Below are positions 6,635 through 15,208 of a DNA stretch of 64,000 bases, piece after piece. Source of the DNA: a virus. The stretch covers positions 110,975 to 174,974 of IMG/VR virus record IMGVR_UViG_3300030518_000005. One strand, written 5' to 3'. The number at the start of each line of letters is the position of its first letter. Position 1 is the first letter of the stretch. The notes beneath the pieces were generated by a model. The model was given only the letters and a program-made list of their open reading frames with translations. It was not told the origin of the DNA and did not search any database. Position numbers and translations under genes: made by a program.

Positions 6635-7097
6635 AAAATGCTCTACTTGTAAAATAGTTAAAACTTTAGATAATTTTACTAAAAAAACATCATCACCAGA
6701 TGGCTTACAATATCGATGTAAATCTTGTTTTTCGCTTAGTTCGGGTGCTCACTATATTGAACGAAATAAAGACCCCGAATTTAGAAAAAAGCAATCAAAA
6801 AAGACAGCATCAATTCATAAGAAAAATCCAAATCATTATAAGAATTTACATCTTCTTAGATCTTATGGAATTTCACTAGATGAATTTAAAGACATGCTTA
6901 TTAAGCAGCATAACAAGTGTGGGATTTGTAGGGACGAATTAATTAAGCCAGTTGTAGATCATTGTCATGAAACTGGAAAAGTTAGAAAACTTCTCTGTTA
7001 CAAGTGCAACATTCTTTTAGGCCAAGCAAGGGATAATGTTAATATTCTTGCTAATGCAATCTCTTATTTGAAAGAGTATCAAAATGAAACTAACTAA
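6627..7097 (+). CDS. EndoVII-type homing endonuclease
   Basis: The N-terminal Cys4 ribbon (CSTC, CKSC) is followed by a recombination-endonuclease-VII domain: YGISLDEFKDML, CGICRDEL, VVDHCHETGKVRKLLCYKCN and LGQARDN. The family cuts DNA and is often found as a mobile free-standing nuclease. The ATG overlaps the upstream stop and the stop overlaps the start of the helicase gene, so it sits in the junction without breaking either gene. It is strongly AT-rich. Confidence 0.88.
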   Translation: MNKKCSTCKIVKTLDNFTKKTSSPDGLQYRCKSCFSLSSGAHYIERNKDPEFRKKQSKKTASIHKKNPNHYKNLHLLRSYGISLDEFKDMLIKQHNKCGICRDELIKPVVDHCHETGKVRKLLCYKCNILLGQARDNVNILANAISYLKEYQNETN

Positions 7098-8106
7098 TGA
7101 GCAAATTGCACAGCAACTAAAACTCGCTGGCAAAGGGTCAGCAGCGGAAGTGAATATATCTCTGGGAGACATTGAGTCTTTCGGTGATAAAGACTCCATC
7201 CGCGAGATGCTCACAGACATCGGTAAATACAAGAAGATGCTCTCTCAGCGCATCACGCTTATTAATGATGCCCTATCTGCCACTATTCCTTTCACCCGTG
7301 AAAACCTTTACCTCTTCTGTGCTTACACCGGTTCTGGTAAATCTACTGTTGCAGCCAACATTACCTATCCTTTGTGGCAACAGGGCAAGAAGACACTGGT
7401 TATCTCAAACGAGGAATCGAAGCAGGACATCTTGTTTCGTGTTGCTTGTCTTCATTTAGGTCTTAACTTCAATGACTACAAAAAGGGTCTGATGCCCAAT
7501 TACGATATGATGAAAGTTGTATCGCTATTCCCTCTGATCTCTGAATATGTCAAGGTCCTTGATGTCACATATCAAGATGGCATTACGACTAAAGTTGAGG
7601 GCATCAAGAAAGCCCTTGAAGCTGTTAAGAAAGAAGATAGTTACTCTTGCGTCCTTATCGATTACTTCCAGTTGATTAAGTATTCTATTAAGGATTCTAA
7701 GAAGACCGCGTACGAGAACCTCAACGACCTTCGCGTCTGGTTGGGTCAGTACATCAAAGGTTCTTCTATGCCAGTCGTTCTGTTTGCACAGCTCTACTCT
7801 GTATCAAAAAAGGGTGGTGCTAAAGACATCGATACACGCATCAAGGATTGTTCTGCGATCGTAGAACCTGCGACAGTCATCATTGAGATCGTTCCGAACT
7901 ACGATAATCAGACTACGGATTTCATAGTTATGAAAGATAGGTTCGGGCGAGCTGGATCTAAGATAACATGTGGGTTTGAAAAAGGTCGATATACAGTCAT
8001 CGATGAGGATGAGGTTCAACGAAGAACTTTAGAAGGAAAGTTAAGAGTTTCTTCTCAAAAACTTGATAAATTAGAATTAATGGTGAAGCATGAATCTCAA
8101 GATTGA
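7084..8106 (+). CDS. Replicative DNA helicase, DnaB/gp41-like
   Basis: 340 residues of the RecA-like SF4 type. Walker A GSGKST is at 83-88, a sensor-like SNEES near 108-112, and Walker B with VLIDYFQL at 190-197, followed by the FAQLYSV strand. It lacks the full N-terminal domain of bacterial DnaB, as do many phage enzymes. It would unwind DNA at the fork as a hexamer with the primase encoded next but one. Its start overlaps the end of an EndoVII-type gene and its stop overlaps a GIY-YIG gene. Confidence 0.9.
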   Translation: MKLTNEQIAQQLKLAGKGSAAEVNISLGDIESFGDKDSIREMLTDIGKYKKMLSQRITLINDALSATIPFTRENLYLFCAYTGSGKSTVAANITYPLWQQGKKTLVISNEESKQDILFRVACLHLGLNFNDYKKGLMPNYDMMKVVSLFPLISEYVKVLDVTYQDGITTKVEGIKKALEAVKKEDSYSCVLIDYFQLIKYSIKDSKKTAYENLNDLRVWLGQYIKGSSMPVVLFAQLYSVSKKGGAKDIDTRIKDCSAIVEPATVIIEIVPNYDNQTTDFIVMKDRFGRAGSKITCGFEKGRYTVIDEDEVQRRTLEGKLRVSSQKLDKLELMVKHESQD

Positions 8107-8725
8107 GACCGGCATTTATAGTATCACTCATAAAGAAAGTGGTAAGCGTTACATCGGTTCAACTTACTGTAACTTCTATGATAGATTTTGTGCCCATAGA
8201 TCGACTTTAAATCGTAAATGTCATAGTTCTATTCTTATGCAAAGAGCTTGGAATAAATATGGAGAAGAGGCATTTGAATTTGAAGTTATAGAAATAGGAT
8301 CTGTTGATTTAGATAAGCGTGAACTTTACTTTATAAACCTCTATAACTCCTCTATTCCTAAGCATGGATATAACATTTCAAAAGAAACTAATAATGCAAG
8401 ACTTGGTCATCAGCAATCTAAAAAGACGAAAAAAGCAATATCTAAAAAATTAAAAGGGATTAAGAGATCTGATAAAACAATTAAAAGAATGTCTAATTGT
8501 AAAATTGGAGAAAATAATCCAATGTATGGAAAGAAACATTCTCAAGAATATATAGAAAAAAGAGTTAAAAATAATAGAAAACAAGTCATTAGAAATGATG
8601 GTAAAGTTTATTCTTCTTTAAAAGAAGCCGCAATAGATCTTAACGCATCGCAGCAAAGCATCTCTGCTTCTGTTCGTCTTGGTTACAAAGTTAAAGGTTG
8701 GAGGCTTAACTATGTCAAAACGTGA
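8090..8725 (+). CDS. GIY-YIG homing endonuclease with NUMOD modules
   Basis: The GIY at residues 8-10 and YIG at 21-23 open a standard GIY-YIG nuclease domain. Basic repeats in the middle look like NUMOD3 DNA-binding modules (SKKTKKAISKKLKG, then GENNPMYGKKHS). A NUMOD1-like helix-turn-helix at the end contains YSSLKEAAIDLNAS. The ATG lies within the last codons of the helicase gene, and the stop lies a few codons inside the primase gene. Confidence 0.92.
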   Translation: MNLKIETGIYSITHKESGKRYIGSTYCNFYDRFCAHRSTLNRKCHSSILMQRAWNKYGEEAFEFEVIEIGSVDLDKRELYFINLYNSSIPKHGYNISKETNNARLGHQQSKKTKKAISKKLKGIKRSDKTIKRMSNCKIGENNPMYGKKHSQEYIEKRVKNNRKQVIRNDGKVYSSLKEAAIDLNASQQSISASVRLGYKVKGWRLNYVKT

Positions 8726-9578
8726 TAACCGTTGGTGTCTTATCTGTCAACCTAGAAATAGGACGGTCTATTGGCACCAAAATGAAAATGGCAAGATCTG
8801 GTGCTACTGCAACAAATGCGATCGTGGATACTCTTTAGAACAGTACTGCGAGATAGCAGACATCGACATGACTGACTTCCTTACCGGTGATTTCCACATG
8901 CAAGAAGCTAAGCCTGACGAAGTACAAGCGATGGCGTGGCCATCTTCATTTATTCCTCTCTCGGACCCTCGGGCAGAAAAGGGTGTTGAATACATTAAAT
9001 CGCGCGGACTAAATCCTGACGGCGATATGTATTACGACATGAAAGAAGATGGTATTGTCTTCCCGTACTACGTTGAAAATCATTTCTGTGGTGCTCAAAT
9101 AAGGTTCATTGATGCTAGAATAAATGAAGACGGAGAAACGTGGAAGATTACTACACTTCCTGGCACACGTCTGGGGTTGTTGTTTGGACTTTGGAATCAA
9201 GCTAAATTGCGCCCCAATATAAAGGCCGTAGTGGTTTGTGAAGGATATTTGAATGCGTTTTCATTACAACAAGCGTTTAATCTTAAGTATGGCGGTATTT
9301 CTCATAATCCCTGGAAGTTCATTTGCTCTTCTGGCTCTGGCGTCTCCGACCATCAGGCGCAAACTCTCAGAGATCTTAAAGAACAAGGATACAGAGTTTT
9401 CGGAGGATTTGACACAGACGAAGCCGGATTTAAAGGACTCAGAAAATTAGTAGATGCCGGTGCAGTTACTCATTTTTCTAGTACTGCAGAAATCAATGTT
9501 GATTGGAACGATATCTTAAAGAGAGATGGTCATGAAGAACTTGCACAACTATTTTTAAGGAATGTTCAGTCAGTATGA
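8712..9578 (+). CDS. DNA primase, DnaG-like with zinc ribbon and Toprim domain
   Basis: 288 residues. The N-terminal zinc ribbon uses Cys9, Cys12, Cys33 and Cys36. The Toprim acidic motif VVVCEGYLNA is near 173-182 and the DTDEAG motif at 234-239. This order matches short phage primases that make RNA primers with the hexameric helicase. The start MSKRDNRW at 8712 is preferred to an upstream in-frame ATG because the zinc ribbon begins at once and the upstream codons lie in the GIY-YIG gene. Confidence 0.9.
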   Translation: MSKRDNRWCLICQPRNRTVYWHQNENGKIWCYCNKCDRGYSLEQYCEIADIDMTDFLTGDFHMQEAKPDEVQAMAWPSSFIPLSDPRAEKGVEYIKSRGLNPDGDMYYDMKEDGIVFPYYVENHFCGAQIRFIDARINEDGETWKITTLPGTRLGLLFGLWNQAKLRPNIKAVVVCEGYLNAFSLQQAFNLKYGGISHNPWKFICSSGSGVSDHQAQTLRDLKEQGYRVFGGFDTDEAGFKGLRKLVDAGAVTHFSSTAEINVDWNDILKRDGHEELAQLFLRNVQSV

Positions 9579-10135
9579 AACAATGTAGTCAATGTAAATT
9601 ATTAAAAGATTTTACTTTTTTCAGTAAGGATAAGAGAAGATCTGATAACTATCAGAGTAGATGTCGATCATGTTGTTCTATTAATAATAAAAAATATAAA
9701 GAAGAAAATTTAGAGAAAATAAAATCTTACCAAGAAAATTGGTACCAGCACAATAAAGAAAAAACTAAATTATCAAACAAACAAAGATATTTAAAAGATC
9801 CCACAAGAGTTAAAGAATACTCTAAGAAGTGGAGAGCAGAAAATTCCGATCAACACAGAGGGATGCAATTAAGATATAAATATTGGCCTTCTTCTTCGTG
9901 GGAAGAAGCACTATTAAATTACAATAAACTTTTTAATGATCAAAATGGCCTTTGTGCTTGTTGCACTAGACATCAATCAAGTTTTGTAAAACTTTTCGCC
10001 GTTGATCATAATCATAAAACTGGCAAAGTTCGTGGACTACTATGTGATCCTTGTAATAAAGGTATAGGTTTATTACAAGACAGTACAGATGTTCTTTATA
10101 AAGCTTTTAACTATTTAAAGACTCATAATGAGTAA
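9575..10135 (+). CDS. EndoVII-type homing endonuclease
   Basis: The N-terminal Cys4 ribbon (CSQC, CRSC) is followed by a long basic helical linker and an endonuclease-VII core: CACC, AVDHNHKTGKVRGLLCDPCN and LLQDS. It starts with ATGA overlapping the primase stop and ends with ATGAGTAA overlapping the next start. It is AT-rich relative to its neighbours. It is homologous in plan to the gene at 6627-7097. Confidence 0.9.
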   Translation: MKQCSQCKLLKDFTFFSKDKRRSDNYQSRCRSCCSINNKKYKEENLEKIKSYQENWYQHNKEKTKLSNKQRYLKDPTRVKEYSKKWRAENSDQHRGMQLRYKYWPSSSWEEALLNYNKLFNDQNGLCACCTRHQSSFVKLFAVDHNHKTGKVRGLLCDPCNKGIGLLQDSTDVLYKAFNYLKTHNE

Positions 10136-10523
10136 AGTTAAAAAAGACCTTATCAAAGAAATCAACAAGAAAGCACAGAAGATCCGTGATAAACGGGTCT
10201 CTGCTGCCAATAACAAATCCCTAGAAGACGCAGCATTTGATTTCTTCAAGAATATTGAGGAATCACGCGTTCTTCACGGCGGGATGAAATATGACAATCA
10301 GTTATTTAGAGATGCATTGCGATCATTGAAAGAGCGCGTCAAGGGTTTCGACCAGGGTACTAAAGTATCAGTTGAGTTTAATGCTGGTCCTGAAGATCAG
10401 CATGTCCCATGGGAATCGCAGACAGTAAGAGGCGTAACCATTTGGTGGTCACAAGCCTACATCATGAAGAACAACGTTGATCCTTCGCTATACATAGACA
10501 TCTCGTCTATGCTCTTCTTTTAA
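10128..10523 (+). CDS. Unrecognised 131-residue protein ending the replication cluster
   Basis: Lys-rich helical N-terminus, then a region ending in VRGVTIWWSQAYIMKN. Its stop abuts the stop of the convergent fibre-module gene with no base between, so no terminator separates the two units. Function unknown. Confidence 0.65.
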   Translation: MSKVKKDLIKEINKKAQKIRDKRVSAANNKSLEDAAFDFFKNIEESRVLHGGMKYDNQLFRDALRSLKERVKGFDQGTKVSVEFNAGPEDQHVPWESQTVRGVTIWWSQAYIMKNNVDPSLYIDISSMLFF

Positions 10524-11303
10524 TTATTTCCAGGAGTCAGCTAGGAAGTCTTGTGATACTTGTCCGAGTGGGCAAGATCCAGGACCGAAGTAGCTGTTCA
10601 GCAGATTCTGCACATCGTTAACATTCAAGATTCTACGAGCCAACCATGAGAATGGAGTTGGACATTTGTATTTAGCTTGAAGCAATGAGTTAACGTGGTT
10701 AGAGATATCTGTGTTCGTGTTGGCTGGATTCTTGATGTTGTAATGCCAGATGATAGAGTTTACAAGAAGATCTAAGTCTGTGATCAATACCAATGGCAAT
10801 GCTAGCCATCCTGCCCAGCGAGCCATGTATCCCCAAGATGACAGTACTGTCAGATCTGGACACTTAATCTCATATCCTGTCTGGCCTTTAACAACCCAGT
10901 TTGGAATGAGATTAGTGGTAAACAGGAACCCACGAAGTGATGCACCCCATAGAAGATCTGCACGGTTCTGCTTCACAAGGCCTGCAGAAATAGCGTTTGG
11001 AGTCCACTGATCACGGGACATGCGCCACGGGAGGTCATACCATTGTGCAGATCCACGATGACGTGTAATCTCGCCTGGCATGCAACCCTCACGAAGTTTT
11101 GCATAATTTGCGATGTATCTAGCTTGAATAACGTCGTAGTCAGCCTGTGATAGCTTGCCCTCTTGAAGAGCACACCAAGACCAAAGCATCAACGTACCTT
11201 CTCTTTGAGAAGAATCTCCACCATCAAATTGAGGACCGGCTTGTGTTATGAAGCCGTACTGGTCGATGCATGGAGATAAGATGTCTAGATACTTATTGGC
11301 CAT
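10524..11303 (-). CDS. Conserved-looking 259-residue protein at the end of the fibre operon
   Basis: The last gene of the late tail unit, starting in a TAATG overlap with the preceding glycine-rich gene. It contains DGGDSSQREG and, later, WRMSRDQWTPNAI, motifs I associate with helical-toroid proteins of unknown function found in phages and bacteria. A Trp-rich hydrophobic stretch (WGYMARWAGWLALPLVLI) follows. It may act on surface glycans as a tail component, but no catalytic residue can be named. Confidence 0.6.
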   Translation of the reverse strand: MANKYLDILSPCIDQYGFITQAGPQFDGGDSSQREGTLMLWSWCALQEGKLSQADYDVIQARYIANYAKLREGCMPGEITRHRGSAQWYDLPWRMSRDQWTPNAISAGLVKQNRADLLWGASLRGFLFTTNLIPNWVVKGQTGYEIKCPDLTVLSSWGYMARWAGWLALPLVLITDLDLLVNSIIWHYNIKNPANTNTDISNHVNSLLQAKYKCPTPFSWLARRILNVNDVQNLLNSYFGPGSCPLGQVSQDFLADSWK

Positions 11304-11506
11304 TACTGATAGTACTCTTCAACGAAGATGGCTCCACCTGCACCACCGCCGCTACCGCCCTGTCCGCCGTTATATCCTGACGTGCCTGTAAAGAATATTT
11401 GTATGCTAAAACTGATTGCGTCCATCAACTGCATAGGCAGGCTATTGACAGTAGTATTCAGAACTGTGCTAGTCGGGATGATGTTTGGGACATTATAGAA
11501 TCTCAT
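11303..11506 (-). CDS. Small glycine-rich tail-tip-like protein
   Basis: 67 residues. The C-terminus (GGQGGSGGGAGGAIFVEEYYQ) is the same kind of end as in the fibre encoded at 11695 (GGNGGSGLIIVEEHYQ). It looks like a detached copy of a fibre tip fused to a new short N-terminus. The ATG follows TTGAGG. Glycine-rich tips form the receptor-binding end of some T-even adhesins, so a role in host recognition is likely but inferred. Confidence 0.6.
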   Translation of the reverse strand: MRFYNVPNIIPTSTVLNTTVNSLPMQLMDAISFSIQIFFTGTSGYNGGQGGSGGGAGGAIFVEEYYQ

Positions 11507-11512
11507 ATTTCC

Positions 11513-11698
11513 TCAAGTAATAGGCGTAATTGTATAGGACTTGTCGACGACGTTGGCTTGCGTTGTAGCTACCCAGTAGGGTTGTGCTTTTTCATTCGTA
11601 ACCCAAGCATTGGCATCGTCCAAAGATTGGAAGCTTCCTGCAAGCCAGGTAGAACCATCCGCATAAACTAACGTAACTTCAAAACATGGTATTGTCAT
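11513..11698 (-). CDS. Unrecognised 61-residue protein between fibre genes
   Basis: Its ATGA start overlaps the stop of the glycine-rich fibre. The sequence is a likely alpha/beta fold (FEVTLVYADGSTWLAGSF, then LDDANAWV). Position between two tip genes suggests a fibre chaperone or accessory, without a recognised motif. Confidence 0.6.
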   Translation of the reverse strand: MTIPCFEVTLVYADGSTWLAGSFQSLDDANAWVTNEKAQPYWVATTQANVVDKSYTITPIT

Positions 11699-13062
11699 TG
11701 GTAGTGCTCCTCGACTATAATCAAGCCACTTCCGCCGTTACCGCCGTTATAGGTATTCGAAGCTCCAGCACCGCCGCCACCAACTACCCATGCGTAGGTA
11801 GATAAAGGGCTTGTGATGATTGCGTCAACAAAACCGCCTGCGCCGCCACCGCCGCCAGCCCATTCATTCGCTACACCTGTGCCCGTTCCACCGCCACCAC
11901 CACCGCCACCAGAGTTTGCCGCCGCGTTGCCACCCGATTCTGTTGGACCGCCGCTATAGCCAGCACCGCCGAAAGCTCCACCGCCACCTACGCCACCCGT
12001 CTGATAACTGACAGTTGACCCGCCTGAGTTGCTGCCCGTTCCACCGCTGTTACCTGTTGCTGCCAAGCCTACAGGGCCTGAGCCTAATGAACTACTGCCA
12101 CCTATGCCACCTGTAGGTATTGAACCGCCTGATCCGCCACCGCCTCCACCTGCCACCAGTAGACTAGTGCCGAAAGTAGTAGAGTTACCGCCAGTTCCGT
12201 TAACCGCGGTAGTGCCACCACCGCCACCGCCTCCACCTGCACCAACTGCGCGAACACGAATATAGAGCGGAGTACGGGGACTCGTTGGGAGCGTATAAGT
12301 ACCTGAGCTTGATGTAAATTTTTGAACCGTGGGAGCAATGTATCCGCCCGAACCTGAACCTGAACCTGAACCACCAGTTAATTGCCAACGACTAGACGTC
12401 GTGTCATAGGTAAATGCGAATGTCGCATTGTTTGCCATTGAGACGTTTCCGCCTGCACCAGTTTGAATTCTATTTGCTGCAGTCGCGGTCGCTTCTTCGT
12501 TATTGATAGAAATCTGATTGCCAGTTTTATTCTCAACAATCAAAATTTGACCAGATGTACCTGCTGGTACGCCACTTATACTTGTAAGTGAGGTGTTTGT
12601 TAATCGCACTAATCCAGTAGTAAAAGCGCCAATTGTTGTGTTAGCACCAGTTGTAGTAGAGTCTGTTGCCACACTATAAGCAATTTGTTTATTAGATAGA
12701 GATTGTGTTGCAGCTAATGCAACTAATGTGTCAGTTACATCGGGAAGAGTTAACGTTCTATTAATAGTTTGTGAAGACTGTACTGTAGTAGTGGTAGCAG
12801 TAGTGCCAGCAGCAGTAAAATTAATTTTTTTAGTTGCATCGGCATTGCCAACTATTGAAGTTGTGTTGTCAACTAAGGATTTATTGGTTAAAGTTTGAGT
12901 TAAATCATCTCCAACCGTATTGTGCCATGCCCCACTAATATATTGACGAAAAGTAGTAGTAGTAGTGTTATAGTAAAAATCACCCTCATTTGGGTCACTG
13001 GGGTCAGCAGTTAAACTACCTAGATTCAGACCAGATCTAACTTTTAAAAAAACTCTTGACAT
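11695..13062 (-). CDS. Glycine-rich tail fibre / adhesin
   Basis: 455 residues. An N-terminal segment (DPNEGDFYYNTTTTTFRQYISGAW) resembles that of the next fibre upstream and is a likely attachment domain. The middle is rich in Thr/Asn beta repeats. The C-terminal 200 residues contain runs of up to ten glycines and end in GLIIVEEHYQ, as in Gly-rich tail-fibre tip domains. A TATAAT box lies 33 nt upstream, followed by an AAGGA ribosome-binding site. Confidence 0.8.
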   Translation of the reverse strand: MSRVFLKVRSGLNLGSLTADPSDPNEGDFYYNTTTTTFRQYISGAWHNTVGDDLTQTLTNKSLVDNTTSIVGNADATKKINFTAAGTTATTTTVQSSQTINRTLTLPDVTDTLVALAATQSLSNKQIAYSVATDSTTTGANTTIGAFTTGLVRLTNTSLTSISGVPAGTSGQILIVENKTGNQISINNEEATATAANRIQTGAGGNVSMANNATFAFTYDTTSSRWQLTGGSGSGSGSGGYIAPTVQKFTSSSGTYTLPTSPRTPLYIRVRAVGAGGGGGGGGTTAVNGTGGNSTTFGTSLLVAGGGGGGSGGSIPTGGIGGSSSLGSGPVGLAATGNSGGTGSNSGGSTVSYQTGGVGGGGAFGGAGYSGGPTESGGNAAANSGGGGGGGGTGTGVANEWAGGGGGAGGFVDAIITSPLSTYAWVVGGGGAGASNTYNGGNGGSGLIIVEEHYQ

Positions 13063-13095
13063 AGCAATTCCCTATCCTTGCTTGATTACAAACTA

Positions 13096-13101
13096 ATTAT
13101 A
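13096..13101 (-). promoter_or_regulatory. TATAAT box before the glycine-rich fibre gene
   Basis: TAGTATAAT 33 nt from the ATG. Here there is room for a leader with an AAGGA ribosome-binding site, unlike the 6-nt group. Confidence 0.45.
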
Positions 13102-13125
13102 CTATGATTTAAGTCAGTAGCTTAA

Positions 13126-15147
13126 TTATGCGTGGAATCTCCGGATTTGCGCTCTCATCGTGCTAGCGTTAGTGGCATTAGTGTTATTATATAAAATTCT
13201 TACGTTGCCAGAGTTAATATCAGCAGTGAGCTGTAAACCAAGAGTTGAGCCAAGGGCCGCAGTCTCAGTGAACTGATCAGAGCTGCTTACAGTTGTACCT
13301 TGAGCACTTACATAGAACTGTCCGATACGGATGTTATTTGTAGTTGCTTCTTTGATGCGGTAGTTGATAACAGCACCGTCAAAGTTAGTGAGATTAAAGC
13401 TCAATGAAGAGTTGATCTCAGCAGCTGACGAAGTGTTAGCAGCCAGGGTCATAGCATCGATATACTGATCCTGGAAGTAGTTTACGCCGTCAGTAGAACG
13501 ACGCATCATGGTTGTAACGTTATCGATCGTGCCTGTACCGTTAGTGGTAAGGATAATTGATCCGTTATTTCCAGTAGTTGCGATGTTCAAGTTAGGTGTA
13601 GTAACATCATTGTGGTTGATCGCGAAGGCCCAAACAGTAGCCAATTCAGCAGCGTCTGAAGCAATCGCTTGTGTTCCGTTAGCAGAGAACAATAAGCTCT
13701 GAGCCAGTGTGAACTGACCGTTAACAGTCTGAGCACCTTGATCTAACAAGATGTTGGTCGCTGTTACAGCATTTCCTGGGTTAGGAAGAGTGTAAACCAG
13801 ACCTGCAGTACGGGCTGCTTGTGCAGCAACTGCGATGTTGATGTTTTGGCTGTTTTGGACATACGTATCAGAGATAGCGTTTCCAGAAGCAGCATACAGG
13901 CTCAAGCGACCAGCAGTACCAGAGTTAACTGATCCAGAACCGTTTACTCCCCAAGACAAGTTACCAGAAGCATCAGATACAAGGATCTGATTGAGTGCAG
14001 GGGCTGCAGCTGGAAGAGTAAGGGTGTAATCAGTAGTTACAGTTGTCGGTCCACGGAGAGCAACGTAATTGCTTCCTGTGTCGCCGTAACGAACTTGTGA
14101 CTGATTCGACATGGTAAGGTTACCAGTCAAAGTGCCACCAGCAAGTGGGAGATATGAAGCGAAAGCAGAAGTTAAAGCAATAGTGCCGCTTGCATCTGGA
14201 AGAGTCCAAGTACGGTTAGCAGTAAGAACAGCCTGACCGAGCTCACCGATGAAGGAAGCTGTAGTAGGAGTCAAACGGAAGATACCAGGACCTGCCGGAG
14301 CAAGGTGGTCATACGATTGACGCGAGTTAGCAGTGGTTATATAACCAGTGATAACATTGTTTTCTTGAATGTTGAAGCCAGCAGCAGTAGCAGAACCAGC
14401 AGCTCCACCAGCGTTTACAGTGATAACAGGATCAGATACTTGTAACTGCGTGCTGTGGATGTAGTTAAGGGTACCGTTGATATTAACTGTAGAGTTAGTA
14501 CCACCGATATTAACAACGTTTGTACCAGAGCCAGTTGCGATATTTAAAGTCTTGTTTCCTGAACCAGCGAGGATGTTACCAGTCGCAGTGTTAGGATCGT
14601 TACCTACGTTAATCTGAGTAGTATTTGAACTACCGATCAGTAATGTTCCAGAAGAGATAGCGTCGATGATTGGGGTCTGAACCTGCGTAGCAGCAGATAC
14701 GATGCCACCAGAGAAGATACTTCCAGCAACGCCCATACCACCACTGAGTACCAAAGCACCCGTGACAGTAGAACTTGAGGCAGTCGTTTCATCTAAGATA
14801 ACCGAACCCTTAGAAGCGTTCGTTGTCGAACGGAGGGTGAGGTTGTTTCCGGCAGCAGTACCGCCGACTTGAATCTGACCGCCAGCACGACCAGCCAATA
14901 GAGCATACTGAGTATGGTCATCGGCAGGGGCCGTTAAACCAGTCAGTCCGCTGTGGGCGGTAATAACCATACCAGCAGCAAGGTTCTGCCAGATCGTTCC
15001 GTTGTAATAACGTACCAAACCGAGGTCACTGCGGTAGAAAAAATCACCAGCAGCTCCAGTACCCGGATCAGCTGTCCCAGTAGGCAATGTAATAGGATTT
15101 CCGTTAAGAAATATAACCTTATTACCAAACTTTAACTCATTAGCCAT
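13126..15147 (-). CDS. Tail fibre protein
   Basis: 673 residues. The N-terminus (DPGTGAAGDFFYRSDLGLVRYYNGTIW) is related to that of the glycine-rich fibre and probably docks on the baseplate. The middle is low-complexity beta repeat rich in Asn/Thr/Gly. The C-terminal ~100 residues (RIGQFYVSAQ ... MRAQIRRFHA) form a module that occurs twice more in the 1562-residue protein upstream. GAGGG sits close upstream of the ATG. Confidence 0.8.
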   Translation of the reverse strand: MANELKFGNKVIFLNGNPITLPTGTADPGTGAAGDFFYRSDLGLVRYYNGTIWQNLAAGMVITAHSGLTGLTAPADDHTQYALLAGRAGGQIQVGGTAAGNNLTLRSTTNASKGSVILDETTASSSTVTGALVLSGGMGVAGSIFSGGIVSAATQVQTPIIDAISSGTLLIGSSNTTQINVGNDPNTATGNILAGSGNKTLNIATGSGTNVVNIGGTNSTVNINGTLNYIHSTQLQVSDPVITVNAGGAAGSATAAGFNIQENNVITGYITTANSRQSYDHLAPAGPGIFRLTPTTASFIGELGQAVLTANRTWTLPDASGTIALTSAFASYLPLAGGTLTGNLTMSNQSQVRYGDTGSNYVALRGPTTVTTDYTLTLPAAAPALNQILVSDASGNLSWGVNGSGSVNSGTAGRLSLYAASGNAISDTYVQNSQNINIAVAAQAARTAGLVYTLPNPGNAVTATNILLDQGAQTVNGQFTLAQSLLFSANGTQAIASDAAELATVWAFAINHNDVTTPNLNIATTGNNGSIILTTNGTGTIDNVTTMMRRSTDGVNYFQDQYIDAMTLAANTSSAAEINSSLSFNLTNFDGAVINYRIKEATTNNIRIGQFYVSAQGTTVSSSDQFTETAALGSTLGLQLTADINSGNVRILYNNTNATNASTMRAQIRRFHA

Positions 15148-15208
15148 AAAACCCTCTCACTCAGCAAGCGACTCGATACCCTCATTTTATCATAGTGATA
15201 AACTAAGG

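Noticed and set aside
11820-12388. Several plus- and minus-strand ORFs across the glycine-rich fibre region
   Set aside because: They are read-throughs of GC-rich glycine codons in other frames (Pro-, Arg- or Val-rich), without ribosome-binding sites.
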